Shown here: piece after piece, positions 1 to 6,892 of the stretch
Layout: the number at the start of each line of letters is the position of its first letter
Numbering within the stretch: position 1 is the stretch's first letter
Source of the DNA: Anaerolineae bacterium
GTDB taxonomy: Bacteria; Chloroflexota; Anaerolineae; Anaerolineales; Villigracilaceae
Direction: 5' to 3'
Assembly (NCBI GenBank): GCA_003130845.1
Contig: QEXW01000072.1
Coordinates: 1-64,000 of the forward strand
Length of the DNA stretch: 64,000 bases
Translations under genes and position numbers: made by a program
Notes under the pieces: model-generated
The model's input: the letters and a program-made list of their open reading frames with translations, nothing else
Database searches by the model: none
Told to the model about the DNA's origin: nothing

Positions 1-2
1 AA

Positions 3-302
3 CCTTTGCCCTGGGAAACCCCTGCTGAGCCGTTGGCGGCAACTCCCTCCGAGCCATTGCCCTGGGAAAGCGTTGAACAACCTACGGCTGAACCTTTGCC
101 CTGGGAAACCCCTGCTGAGCCGTTGGCGGCAACTCCCTCCGAGCCATTGCCCTGGGAAAGCGTTGAACAACCTGCGCCTGAACCTTTGCCCTGGGAAACC
201 CCTGCTGAGCCGTTGGCGACAACTCCCTCCGAGCCATTGCCCTGGGAAAGTGTTGAACAACCTGCGGCTGAACCTTTGCCCTGGGAAACCCCTGCTGAGC
301 CG
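3..302 (+). repeat. 90-bp in-frame tandem repeat, about 3.3 copies
   Basis: Units begin at 3, 93, 183 and 273; the last is only about 30 bp. Copies differ by a handful of bases. Each encodes 30 residues with two EPLPWE motifs (spaced 17 then 13 residues). The period is a multiple of three, so the reading frame survives changes in copy number. The array probably continues to the left of the window. Confidence 0.95.
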
Positions 303-899
303 GCAACTGAAGTGCCACCCGGACCAGTAGTAGATGCTCCGGTTTCTGCTGTGGAAACGGCAGATGTTTCTGCCTGGTTGGAGAGCCTTGAAGAAGAAGG
401 TACAACTTCTTCTGTAGTACCCGTTACTGCGGCGACCGAAGAATTGCCGGCATGGCTCAAAGACATGTCAGCAGACGAGGAAATGCCCTCACCTGCCCAT
501 ATTTCTGGCTGGATACCGGCCGAAGAAGAACCCGCGCGTGCTGAACAATTCGTTGAAACTGTGTCGTCAACCCCACCTCCGGTTTCGCCCCAGCCTACTG
601 CTCAGTCAGCACTGCGGTTGCGTTCTACTTCATCCTTACAGGATAGAGATGTGGCCTTTATCAACAAAGCCCGTGAAATGCTCGATCAGGGCCATCTTGA
701 TGAGGCGATGAACAACTACGCTAAGCTTATCAAGAAAGGTAAATTGTTAGAAGAAGTGATTGAGGACTTAAACGAAATCGTCTATCGCTATCCGGTGGAT
801 GTGATTGTTTGGCAAACGATGGGCGATGCCTACATGCGCTTGAATCGGTTACAAGAGGCCTTAGATGCTTACACCAAGGCGGAAGAACTGTTGCGGTAA
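3..899 (+). CDS. TPR protein with proline-rich 30-residue repeats (5' truncated)
   Basis: This is the C-terminal part of a larger protein; the frame is open to the left edge, so the true start lies outside the window. The first 100 residues are three and a third copies of a 30-residue unit built on the motif EPLPWE, encoded by nearly identical 90-bp DNA repeats. A low-complexity acidic/proline linker follows with Trp-Leu motifs (AWLESLEEE, PAWLKDM). The last 80 residues form two tetratricopeptide-like helical pairs (REMLDQGHLDEAMNNYAKL and GDAYMRLNRLQEALDAYTKA). TPRs usually bind proteins, so a scaffold role is plausible, but no specific function can be assigned. A strong terminator follows, so it is not co-transcribed with ndk. 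Confidence 0.75.
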   Translation, partial: PLPWETPAEPLAATPSEPLPWESVEQPTAEPLPWETPAEPLAATPSEPLPWESVEQPAPEPLPWETPAEPLATTPSEPLPWESVEQPAAEPLPWETPAEPATEVPPGPVVDAPVSAVETADVSAWLESLEEEGTTSSVVPVTAATEELPAWLKDMSADEEMPSPAHISGWIPAEEEPARAEQFVETVSSTPPPVSPQPTAQSALRLRSTSSLQDRDVAFINKAREMLDQGHLDEAMNNYAKLIKKGKLLEEVIEDLNEIVYRYPVDVIVWQTMGDAYMRLNRLQEALDAYTKAEELLR

Positions 900-904
900 A
901 CAAT

Positions 905-936
905 AGGGCGGGATGGCAAATCCCGCCCTGTTTTTT
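905..936 (+). terminator. Rho-independent terminator after the TPR gene
   Basis: A 9-bp stem, AGGGCGGGA paired with TCCCGCCCT, is followed by a run of six T. It begins 6 bases after the TPR stop codon. Confidence 0.9.
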
Positions 937-939
937 CTG

Positions 940-946
940 GTACAAT
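940..946 (+). promoter_or_regulatory. Probable -10 element of ndk
   Basis: GTACAAT lies about 40 bases before the ndk start and right after the preceding terminator. No good -35 box is visible. The leading G matches the -10 form seen at several other genes in this window. Confidence 0.4.
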
Positions 947-986
947 CGGGCGCGGTCAATCAAAAATTTACTCGACTGGAGGAAAT

Positions 987-1439
987 GTGGAACGTTCTCT
1001 TGTATTGGTCAAGCCTGATGGTGTGCAACGCGGCCTGATAGGTGAGGTCATTTCTCGTCTTGAACGGCGTGGATTGCGCCTGGTGGCTGCGAAATTTATG
1101 CAGGTGAGCAAATCCCTGGCAGAAGAGCATTACGCTATTCATAAGGGCAAACCATTTTATGATGGACTGATTGCCTATATTACCTCTGCGCCAGTGATGG
1201 CAATGGTCTGGGAAGGACCGAATGCTGTCGCTGCGATTCGCCAGACGATGGGTGCGACCCGTCCTTGGGAAGCCGCTCCTGGCACGATCCGGCACGATTT
1301 TGCCTTGGAAGTTGGGCGCAATCTAACCCACGCTTCTGATAGTCCTGAAAACGGTGAAAAAGAAACAGCCCTTTGGTTCCAGAGCGAAGAGCTCGTCAAT
1401 TGGAGCCGCGACGTGGATCGCTGGATTTTTGAGAAGTAG
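987..1439 (+). CDS. ndk: Nucleoside diphosphate kinase
   Basis: Transfers the gamma phosphate of ATP to nucleoside diphosphates through a phosphohistidine intermediate; cytosolic. The 150-residue protein has the family's usual length, the N-terminal VKPDGVQRGL nucleotide-binding segment and the active-site motif NLTHASDSPE, whose His is the phosphorylated residue. The start is GTG at 987, placed by the Shine-Dalgarno CTGGAGG ending 4 bases upstream; the ATG two bases earlier is out of frame. The gene stands alone between two terminators. I see nothing unusual in the protein. Confidence 0.97.
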   Translation: MERSLVLVKPDGVQRGLIGEVISRLERRGLRLVAAKFMQVSKSLAEEHYAIHKGKPFYDGLIAYITSAPVMAMVWEGPNAVAAIRQTMGATRPWEAAPGTIRHDFALEVGRNLTHASDSPENGEKETALWFQSEELVNWSRDVDRWIFEK

Positions 1440-1455
1440 TTGTTGTGTATTTGAT

Positions 1456-1494
1456 AAAAAGTGACAGGCATTTGCAGGTGCCTGTCACTTTTTT
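1456..1494. terminator. Bidirectional terminator between ndk and the HNH gene
   Basis: A long stem, AAAAAGTGACAGGCA paired with TGCCTGTCACTTTTT, has T-runs on both strands. It serves the convergent ndk and HNH genes and overlaps the last bases of the HNH stop codon region. Confidence 0.92.
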
Positions 1495-1990
1495 ACCATC
1501 CTTCTACGTAGGGGAGCCATTCTTCATTGTCTGGCAGGTGCGGTCCAAAAATGTATTGTGCGCTGGCGGGTGGCTCACGGGGCGTGTTAATCAGCGTCAT
1601 GTGAGCCTCTTCTAACCGCCGGCCTCCCTTTTGATGGTTACAAGCTGGGCAGGCGGCCACCACATTTGTCCAAGTGTGTGTCCCTCCGAGGTGGCGCGGT
1701 AAGACATGGTCAATCGTCAAGTTTGCGACCTTTCGCCCACAATACTGACAGGTATAATTATCTCGCCGAAAGACCTCGCGCCGGGTGAGTTTGACGCGTG
1801 GCCGAGGACGGTGTACCATATGTTCGAGCCGAATCACCGATGGTCTTGGAAAGGAAGCCGAGACAGTTTTGATTTCTCCTCGGCCATTCGCAATCAGCGT
1901 GGCTTTTCCGGCAAGCATGAGGCCAATGGCTCGCCGCATGTTGCACACATTGATCGGCTCAAAATTGGCGTTTAAAACCAGGACTTCCAT
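1493..1990 (-). CDS. HNH endonuclease family protein
   Basis: A 165-residue protein with a C-terminal HNH fold: two CxxC knuckles (CQYC, CPAC) flank the central IDHVLPRHLGG segment, with the catalytic His in DH and the conserved Asn in TNVVAACPACN. The N-terminal 70 residues (VLVLNANFEPINVC) are typical of the short HNH proteins found in cyanobacteria, Deinococcus and Chloroflexi. Its biological substrate is unknown. The start at 1990 is preferred over a longer frame because AGGAG lies 5 bases upstream and the -10 element at 2012-2017 lies just before it. It is divergent from the epimerase gene. It has no partner methylase, so a restriction role is not supported. Confidence 0.85.
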   Translation of the reverse strand: MEVLVLNANFEPINVCNMRRAIGLMLAGKATLIANGRGEIKTVSASFPRPSVIRLEHMVHRPRPRVKLTRREVFRRDNYTCQYCGRKVANLTIDHVLPRHLGGTHTWTNVVAACPACNHQKGGRRLEEAHMTLINTPREPPASAQYIFGPHLPDNEEWLPYVEGW

Positions 1991-2011
1991 ACCGTCTCCT
2001 AAACCTGGCAA

Positions 2012-2019
2012 ATTATACT
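2012..2019. promoter_or_regulatory. Overlapping divergent -10 elements
   Basis: Read on the minus strand the site is TATAAT (2017 to 2012), about 22 bases before the HNH start. Read on the plus strand it is TATACT (2014-2019), about 25 bases before the epimerase start. The two hexamers share the TATA core, so one melted region could serve both directions. Confidence 0.6.
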
Positions 2020-2043
2020 CCAATGCGTTGCTATGAGGATTGT

Positions 2044-2952
2044 ATGAATGTTCTAATTGCTGGTGGTACGGGTTTTCTTGGCTCAGCACTGGCAGGCTCT
2101 TTGCTTTCTGATGGCCACCATGTCTGGATTCTGACGCGTAACCCGCTGCGTGCACGATTGCCTGCTGGGGCGCAGGCGGTCGCTTGGGATGGCCGCACCG
2201 TTGGCGCGTGGGTGGATGTGTTTTCTACGATGGACGCTGTAGTTAATTTGGTCGGTGAAAATGTAGGTCAGTGGCCCTGGACGGCGGAACGCAAGCGACG
2301 CATTCTTCTTAGCCGGGTAGAGGCCGGCTTTGCGCTTGCGGAAGCCTTCCAGAAATCTGCCCGGCGGCCAGCTGTTTTGCTTCAGGCGTCTGGGATTGGT
2401 TATTATGGTCCACGTGGAAGTGAGCCGGTAGATGAAAACAGCCAGCCAGGCACCGATTTTTTCTCTTCGGTGGCCATAGATTGGGAAGCCTCTACGCGCG
2501 TTGTGGATACGCTGGGTGTGCGACGCGTGATTATTCGCACTGCGCTGGTGTTGGATGCACGCGGTGGAATTTTGCCGCTCATGGCTTTACCCGTGAAATT
2601 GTTCGCTGGTGGTCCTTTAGGGAATGGGCGGCAGGGTGTTTCGTGGATTCACTTAGAAGACCACATTCGTGCAATGCGTTTTCTACTGGAGAATGCAAAG
2701 GCTTTTGGTGCTTTTAATTTGACTGCTCCCAATCCGCTTTCCAACGCTGAATTTATCTCTGCTCTGGCCAAGTCATTAAAGCGACCCTGTTGGCTACCTG
2801 CCCCAGCCTTTGCTTTGCGGGCGGTTTTGGGCGAAATGAGCACGTTATTGTTAGATGGCCAGTTTGTTCTTCCACGTCGCTTAGTGGATATGGGGTTTGT
2901 GTTTAAGTATCAGACTGCCGTCGAAGCGTTGCAGGCGATTTTTGGCGCTTAA
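2044..2952 (+). CDS. TIGR01777-type NAD(P)-dependent epimerase/oxidoreductase
   Basis: A 302-residue short-chain dehydrogenase of the extended, atypical type, like E. coli YfcH. The N-terminal Rossmann motif is GGTGFLG (residues 7-13). The family motifs VNLVGENVG, ASGIGYYG and SWIHLEDH are all present, as is the C-terminal DUF1731-type tail ending in a stretch around GFVFKYQT. The substrate of the family is not known. The start at 2044 follows GAGG at 5-8 bases; an upstream ATG at 2023 has no ribosome site. It is transcribed divergently from the HNH gene. Confidence 0.88.
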   Translation: MNVLIAGGTGFLGSALAGSLLSDGHHVWILTRNPLRARLPAGAQAVAWDGRTVGAWVDVFSTMDAVVNLVGENVGQWPWTAERKRRILLSRVEAGFALAEAFQKSARRPAVLLQASGIGYYGPRGSEPVDENSQPGTDFFSSVAIDWEASTRVVDTLGVRRVIIRTALVLDARGGILPLMALPVKLFAGGPLGNGRQGVSWIHLEDHIRAMRFLLENAKAFGAFNLTAPNPLSNAEFISALAKSLKRPCWLPAPAFALRAVLGEMSTLLLDGQFVLPRRLVDMGFVFKYQTAVEALQAIFGA

Positions 2953-3094
2953 AGCGGATGGTAGGAATGACCTATACATCCAAATGCAAGAATAAACTAC
3001 AATACAAATGTAGAATATCGTCAAAAGATTGCCGTTTCTTTAAGCGACTTTTTCAGGTGGATATCTGTTTTTATCTAATTTGAGAGAGATTTCG

Positions 3095-4459
3095 ATGCAA
3101 GTTGGAACAGTTCAGAAACTGATTAATATTTTCAACCAATCGTTCCGTGAACTAGGGGTTGTGGTTTCACTGGAAAAATTGGAAGACTTATCTGTGACGG
3201 TTCATCGCGCCATGACTGCCCAGGCGCGCCAGTTTCACACCCTCGAGCACGTCTTTACGTTTGTAGATGTGAATGATCCGATTCGTAATCTAGCCGCTCT
3301 GTATCACGATATTGTCTATTTTCAGGTAGATATGGGTTTTTCCCCCGCTGTTTGGGAGATGATTTCTCCTTACGTTCACCAAGACAATGCTACTTTTGTG
3401 GTGGCAGAACATCTGTCTCCTGATGACCGCCAAGTAGCGCTTATCATGGATGTTTTCAACCTTTTGCCTGGGCACCGATTGTCTTCGCTGGCTGCGTTGA
3501 ACGAATTCCTGAGCGCATTGGTGATGTGTAAACAAATTGGTGGTTTGGTGCATGATAAAGATTTATTGCGCATGGCACTTTGTATCGAGGCCACGATTCC
3601 TTTTCGCCCGTTTACTGCCGATGGAAAATCACATTTTGACGTGATGGAAGAGCGCTTGCCTGCCATTTGCGAACGGTTTGGGATTGAATTATCGAAAGAA
3701 GAACAAATTGCCTCGATTAAAACGGCTGTCTTGTTTGCAAACAAGGATATTGAAAATTTTGGCGAAAGTGACCCCTCGCGCTTTTTGGATAATACTTGGA
3801 ATTTACTCCCTGAAACCAATGCGGCGCTGCGTATGCCGGATGTGTACTCCATCAGCACATATCGGCAGGCACTTTCGAAGATGGATGCTTTCTTTGAAAG
3901 CCTTGATCCCAAAACAGTATTTAATCAGTACCGTGGATTGCCGCCAGATGATGAATATCAGCAATTGACGCGCTACGCATATAACAACATTCGGATTGCG
4001 CGTGAATTTTTGCGTATTAAGATTCTTGGTACTACTATTCTTGAGGCGCTTGCCAAGGCCACCGGCGGTGATGCGCCCCTCTCGCTATTTTTGGGTGATT
4101 TGCCGCGCGAAGGCACAAGTATCAAGCGTTTGGAATATTTCTTGCCCGAAGTGGATTATGCCCCCTGGGTGGATCAGCATTCGGTTATCTATCGTCTGCT
4201 CGAAACCGGACGTACCACGAACGTAGATTTTGACATGAAGAATTCCCCGCTCTCGCTCTTTATTTACCGAACCATGGCGCCTGAAAAAATTGAACAGGCG
4301 ATGGAACGTGCCAAAGAATTTTATGCGGGTAGACTTTCTGCTCACGATTTTTTGATGACAATTGACCCGTTTGTGGTTCAATCTATCGCACGCGCCAGTT
4401 CAATTATGGTGTACACACGCCGCCAGGCTTTACTGAAATATGCGGGAGAGGGGGCGTAA
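3095..4459 (+). CDS. HD-domain protein, predicted metal-dependent phosphohydrolase
   Basis: A 454-residue protein. Residues about 45-95 carry HTLEH and LYHDIVY, the paired metal-binding motifs of COG4339-like HD phosphohydrolases. The remaining 350 residues are helical and match nothing I recognise. The ATG at 3095 is favoured because the purine-rich GAGAGAG lies 6-12 bases upstream; a TTG at 3080 in the same frame is less likely. It is followed after 2 bases by a small membrane protein, so the two probably form an operon. Metal-dependent hydrolysis of a phosphomonoester or nucleotide is the family expectation; the substrate is unknown. Confidence 0.7.
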   Translation: MQVGTVQKLINIFNQSFRELGVVVSLEKLEDLSVTVHRAMTAQARQFHTLEHVFTFVDVNDPIRNLAALYHDIVYFQVDMGFSPAVWEMISPYVHQDNATFVVAEHLSPDDRQVALIMDVFNLLPGHRLSSLAALNEFLSALVMCKQIGGLVHDKDLLRMALCIEATIPFRPFTADGKSHFDVMEERLPAICERFGIELSKEEQIASIKTAVLFANKDIENFGESDPSRFLDNTWNLLPETNAALRMPDVYSISTYRQALSKMDAFFESLDPKTVFNQYRGLPPDDEYQQLTRYAYNNIRIAREFLRIKILGTTILEALAKATGGDAPLSLFLGDLPREGTSIKRLEYFLPEVDYAPWVDQHSVIYRLLETGRTTNVDFDMKNSPLSLFIYRTMAPEKIEQAMERAKEFYAGRLSAHDFLMTIDPFVVQSIARASSIMVYTRRQALLKYAGEGA

Positions 4460-4461
4460 CT

Positions 4462-4977
4462 TTGGCTATGCCTGAATCTCAAACCTATAGGCCTGAGCTA
4501 CTTTCGCGTCGCGGCGAGTGGAATGCTTGGTTGTTTGCGTTGTCTGCTACGGTGGGCCTATTTATGATTCGCGCCTGGGCAATTGTTCCTTCTTGGGTGT
4601 GGTTTTTTGTGGGGTTTTTATACTTTTCTGCTCTTTCCATCTCTTTCGGAAACTGGATGGACCGCCAGACTCGGTTGATGGTGTTTGCTGATGGGGTGGC
4701 TTATGAAAATGGTTTGCGCCGCGTACGTTTGCGGTGGGAACAAATTCAGCAAGTCCGACTCCTTTCTGCCCGCTGGGGAAAAACTGTCCAGGTACTTGGA
4801 GACACCGCTCATTTTTCATTCAATACGCTGGGTGAAGTTAAATTTCGCGGCCAGGTACGTGGGCGTACGGGCTTTGTACATGGACAAGCCATTCTTGAGC
4901 ACATCATTCGTTCTGCTGGACTTTTGGCGGTCACACAAAATGAATCGTGCACCATCTACTCGCGCGAACTTTCTTGA
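4462..4977 (+). CDS. Small membrane protein with a PH-like C-terminal domain
   Basis: About 170 residues: two hydrophobic segments near residues 25-45 and 48-65, then a soluble region of beta-strand character (TRLMVFADGVAYENGL, RWEQIQQVRLLSARWG) resembling bacterial PH (bPH) domains. I cannot name its family. The purine run GAGAGGGGG sits 6 bases before a TTG at 4462 and 12 before an in-frame ATG at 4468; either could be the start. It probably shares a transcript with the upstream HD protein. The promoter for the tyrS leader sits at its very 3' end. Confidence 0.55.
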   Translation: MAMPESQTYRPELLSRRGEWNAWLFALSATVGLFMIRAWAIVPSWVWFFVGFLYFSALSISFGNWMDRQTRLMVFADGVAYENGLRRVRLRWEQIQQVRLLSARWGKTVQVLGDTAHFSFNTLGEVKFRGQVRGRTGFVHGQAILEHIIRSAGLLAVTQNESCTIYSRELS

Positions 4978-4978
4978 T

Positions 4979-4985
4979 GTATAAT
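4979..4985 (+). promoter_or_regulatory. -10 element of the tyrS leader transcript
   Basis: GTATAAT ends 6 bases before the ATG of the tyrS leader peptide, so the transcript is expected to begin at or next to that ATG. No clear -35 box is present. It overlaps the stop codon region of the preceding gene. Confidence 0.75.
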
Positions 4986-4991
4986 ATCGCC

Positions 4992-5033
4992 ATGCAAGTC
5001 CGTTCGATTTCTTATTACTTCTCTCTGGATTAG
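4992..5033 (+). CDS. tyrS leader peptide (13 codons, Tyr-Tyr)
   Basis: The short frame encodes MQVRSISYYFSLD and stop. Codons 8 and 9 are TAT TAC (5013-5018), two consecutive tyrosines in a 13-residue peptide placed directly before tyrosyl-tRNA synthetase. The ATG lies 6 bases after the -10 element, so the peptide is predicted to be translated from a leaderless mRNA. Its stop codon is followed at once by the antiterminator arm (5035-5044). This is the classical arrangement for ribosome-mediated attenuation: stalling at Tyr codons when charged tRNA-Tyr is low would leave that arm free. The mechanism is inferred; the parts are seen directly. Confidence 0.8.
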   Translation: MQVRSISYYFSLD

Positions 5034-5034
5034 C

Positions 5035-5082
5035 CCTGCTGTGGACAGTTCAACGCGCCTGCTCCGCAGCAGGCGCGTTTTT
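5035..5082 (+). promoter_or_regulatory. tyrS attenuator: competing antiterminator and terminator hairpins
   Basis: Terminator: ACGCGCCTGCT (5053-5063) pairs perfectly with AGCAGGCGCGT (5068-5078) and is followed by a T-run (5078-5082). Antiterminator: CCTGCTGTGG (5035-5044) pairs with CCGCAGCAGG (5064-5073) over 10 bp including one G-U. The two share 5068-5073, so they exclude each other. A ribosome at the Tyr codons would leave 5035-5044 free; a ribosome at the stop codon 5031-5033 would cover it and allow termination. There is no T-box sequence here. Confidence 0.82.
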
Positions 5083-5108
5083 GTTGTAAAACTTTTTTGG
5101 AGGCTGCC

Positions 5109-6323
5109 ATGAATATCAACGAACAGGTCGAAATTTTGATGCAAGGTACAGAATATGGCGACGATGGTTTGCGCAAGACGATGGAGGCTGAACTTCGCGA
5201 ACGATTGCTTCAGGCTGAGGCAGAGGGCCGTAAACTCAAAGCCTATTGTGGTTACGATCCCCGGACTTCCGATTTGCACATTGGACACACAGTGACCATG
5301 CGCAAGTTGCGACAGTTTCAGGATTTGGGGCATGAAGTGGTCTTTCTGATAGGAACTTATACTTCCTTAATTGGTGACCCTTCGGACAAGGACAAATTGC
5401 GCCCGCTTCTGACCCAAGAGCAGGTGATGGAAAATGCTCGCACATACGCAGAGCAGGCGTTTCGTGTTTTAGACCGCTCCAAAACTATCATTCGCTACAA
5501 CCACGAATGGCTCTCCGGGTTGACATTTGCAGATTTAATTCAGCTTGGCTCGCATTTTACAATTCAGCAATTTCTCACACGCGAAGCGTTTCGTAAACGT
5601 TGGGATGGTGAGGATGCTATCTACTTGCATGAGTTCTTTTATGCAATTATGCAAGGATATGATGCCTTTGCGCTCAAGACCGATGTGCAGGTGGGCGGCA
5701 CCGACCAGTTGTTCAATATCATTACCGCTGGTCGCAAGATTATGACCGCTTTGGGCGAAAAGCCGAATATCGGTATCATCATGTCTATCTTGCCTGGTAC
5801 AGATGGCGTGGTGAAGATGAGTAAGTCGTTAGGGAATCACATTCCGCTTAACTCTACGCCCGCAGATATGTATGGAAAGGTCATGTCAATTCCTGATGCA
5901 GCGATGGTGCAGTATGCCCGCTTGGTAACACGCTGGCTGCCAGATCAAGTGGCTGCTTTTGAGGCAGATTTGCAATCGGGCAGGTTGCATCCGCGCGATG
6001 CAAAGATGAAGTTAGCCTGGGAGATAACGGCCACATATTACAGTGAAGCACAGGCCGACCAGGCACAGGAATCGTTTGTCCGCCTGTTTCAGCAAGGACA
6101 GGTTCCTGAGGATATGCCGGAGTACAGCCTTCAAGCGGGGCAAACCGTGCTGGATGTTTTGCTGGCTACGGGTATGGTGGCGAGCAAGTCGGAAGGACGG
6201 CGTATGATTGAACAGCATGGTGTGCGATTAGACGGAGATGTCCTGAATAAATTTGATGCCTTGTTTCCGCACCCAGGCGTTTTGCAGGTAGGTAAACGAC
6301 GTTTTGTGCGCATTAAGCAATAA
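5109..6323 (+). CDS. tyrS: Tyrosyl-tRNA synthetase
   Basis: Charges tRNA-Tyr with tyrosine using ATP; cytosolic, class I. The 404-residue protein has the HIGH motif within LHIGHT (residues 57-60), the tyrosine pocket region (YAIMQGYDAF, GGTDQLFNI) and the second signature VKMSKSLGN near residue 238. A C-terminal S4 RNA-binding domain covers about residues 340-404. The distance from HIGH and the KMSKS form suit the TyrZ-like second type of bacterial enzyme. The ATG at 5109 is chosen because GGAGG lies 5 bases upstream. Expression is probably controlled by the leader peptide and attenuator just upstream. Confidence 0.97.
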   Translation: MNINEQVEILMQGTEYGDDGLRKTMEAELRERLLQAEAEGRKLKAYCGYDPRTSDLHIGHTVTMRKLRQFQDLGHEVVFLIGTYTSLIGDPSDKDKLRPLLTQEQVMENARTYAEQAFRVLDRSKTIIRYNHEWLSGLTFADLIQLGSHFTIQQFLTREAFRKRWDGEDAIYLHEFFYAIMQGYDAFALKTDVQVGGTDQLFNIITAGRKIMTALGEKPNIGIIMSILPGTDGVVKMSKSLGNHIPLNSTPADMYGKVMSIPDAAMVQYARLVTRWLPDQVAAFEADLQSGRLHPRDAKMKLAWEITATYYSEAQADQAQESFVRLFQQGQVPEDMPEYSLQAGQTVLDVLLATGMVASKSEGRRMIEQHGVRLDGDVLNKFDALFPHPGVLQVGKRRFVRIKQ

Positions 6324-6327
6324 GTAA

Positions 6328-6370
6328 AACGAGGGGCGGCTCCTTTTTTTAGTAGGAGCCGCCCCTCGTT
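6328..6370. terminator. Long palindromic terminator between tyrS and a response regulator
   Basis: A 16-bp perfect stem, AACGAGGGGCGGCTCC with GGAGCCGCCCCTCGTT, has a T-rich loop. It lies between convergent genes and its right arm touches the stop codon of the response regulator. The flanking T-run is weak on both sides, so efficiency is uncertain. Confidence 0.75.
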
Positions 6371-6794
6371 ATTCCGGGTACACGTTCAACCCGCACCAGT
6401 AGCGATGAATGAGACCGATTGCGCTCGAAAACTGGTCATAATCAATCGCTTTGAGAATGTAAGAATTTGCCCCTAGCGCATACGCTTGCTGGATGTCAGT
6501 GGTTTCGTTTGACGAAGTCAGCACCACCACAGGCAGAAGCTTGTAGCGGGAGTGGGTTTTCAGTTTCTTAAGTACTTCTAGACCGTTGATTTTGGGCAGC
6601 TTCAAATCGAGCAAGATGACAATTGGTGTAGGCGTGCCTTTATCCCATTTCTCAAGATACAATAGGGCTTCTTCTCCATCGGAAGCCAGTTCTACCTGGA
6701 TGCCGGTTTCCATTTTTTGCAACGCCCGCTTAATCAAATCGGCATCCAGGAGATTGTCTTCAATAAGTAAGATGCGGCATGTGCTAATGCTCAT
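6369..6794 (-). CDS. Single-domain response regulator, Rcp1-like
   Basis: A 141-residue stand-alone receiver domain. It has the acidic pocket IEDN, the phosphorylation Asp in LLDLKLPKING, the switch Thr in VVLTSS and the conserved Lys in YILK. The spacing and the form LLDLKLPKINGLEVL resemble the Rcp1 family that partners with phytochrome-type kinases, where signal passes by protein contact, not DNA binding. No cognate kinase is adjacent. The start at 6794 is the one nearest the domain; no strong Shine-Dalgarno was found, so a start upstream at 6824 is possible. It is divergent from the DmsB-DmsC gene. Confidence 0.88.
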   Translation of the reverse strand: MSISTCRILLIEDNLLDADLIKRALQKMETGIQVELASDGEEALLYLEKWDKGTPTPIVILLDLKLPKINGLEVLKKLKTHSRYKLLPVVVLTSSNETTDIQQAYALGANSYILKAIDYDQFSSAIGLIHRYWCGLNVYPE

Positions 6795-6892
6795 ACGATA
6801 ACCCGCGCGGAAGGTGAATTCCAAAAATTCCTAGAATGGATTATAGCACGACCTTGACACAATTGACCCTGCGCGTTAGCCTCCGGAGGATG

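Noticed and set aside
73-405. Open frames on both strands inside the 90-bp repeats (73-330 plus, 82-405 minus)
   Set aside because: They stay open only because the repeat length is a multiple of three; the main frame continues into TPRs and the others have no ribosome site.
1493-1990. HNH protein as part of a restriction or homing system
   Set aside because: No methylase, intron or intein boundary around it; it is a free-standing housekeeping-type HNH gene.
5034-5108. T-box riboswitch in front of tyrS
   Set aside because: No T-box sequence, no long stem I and too little space; a leader peptide explains the region better.
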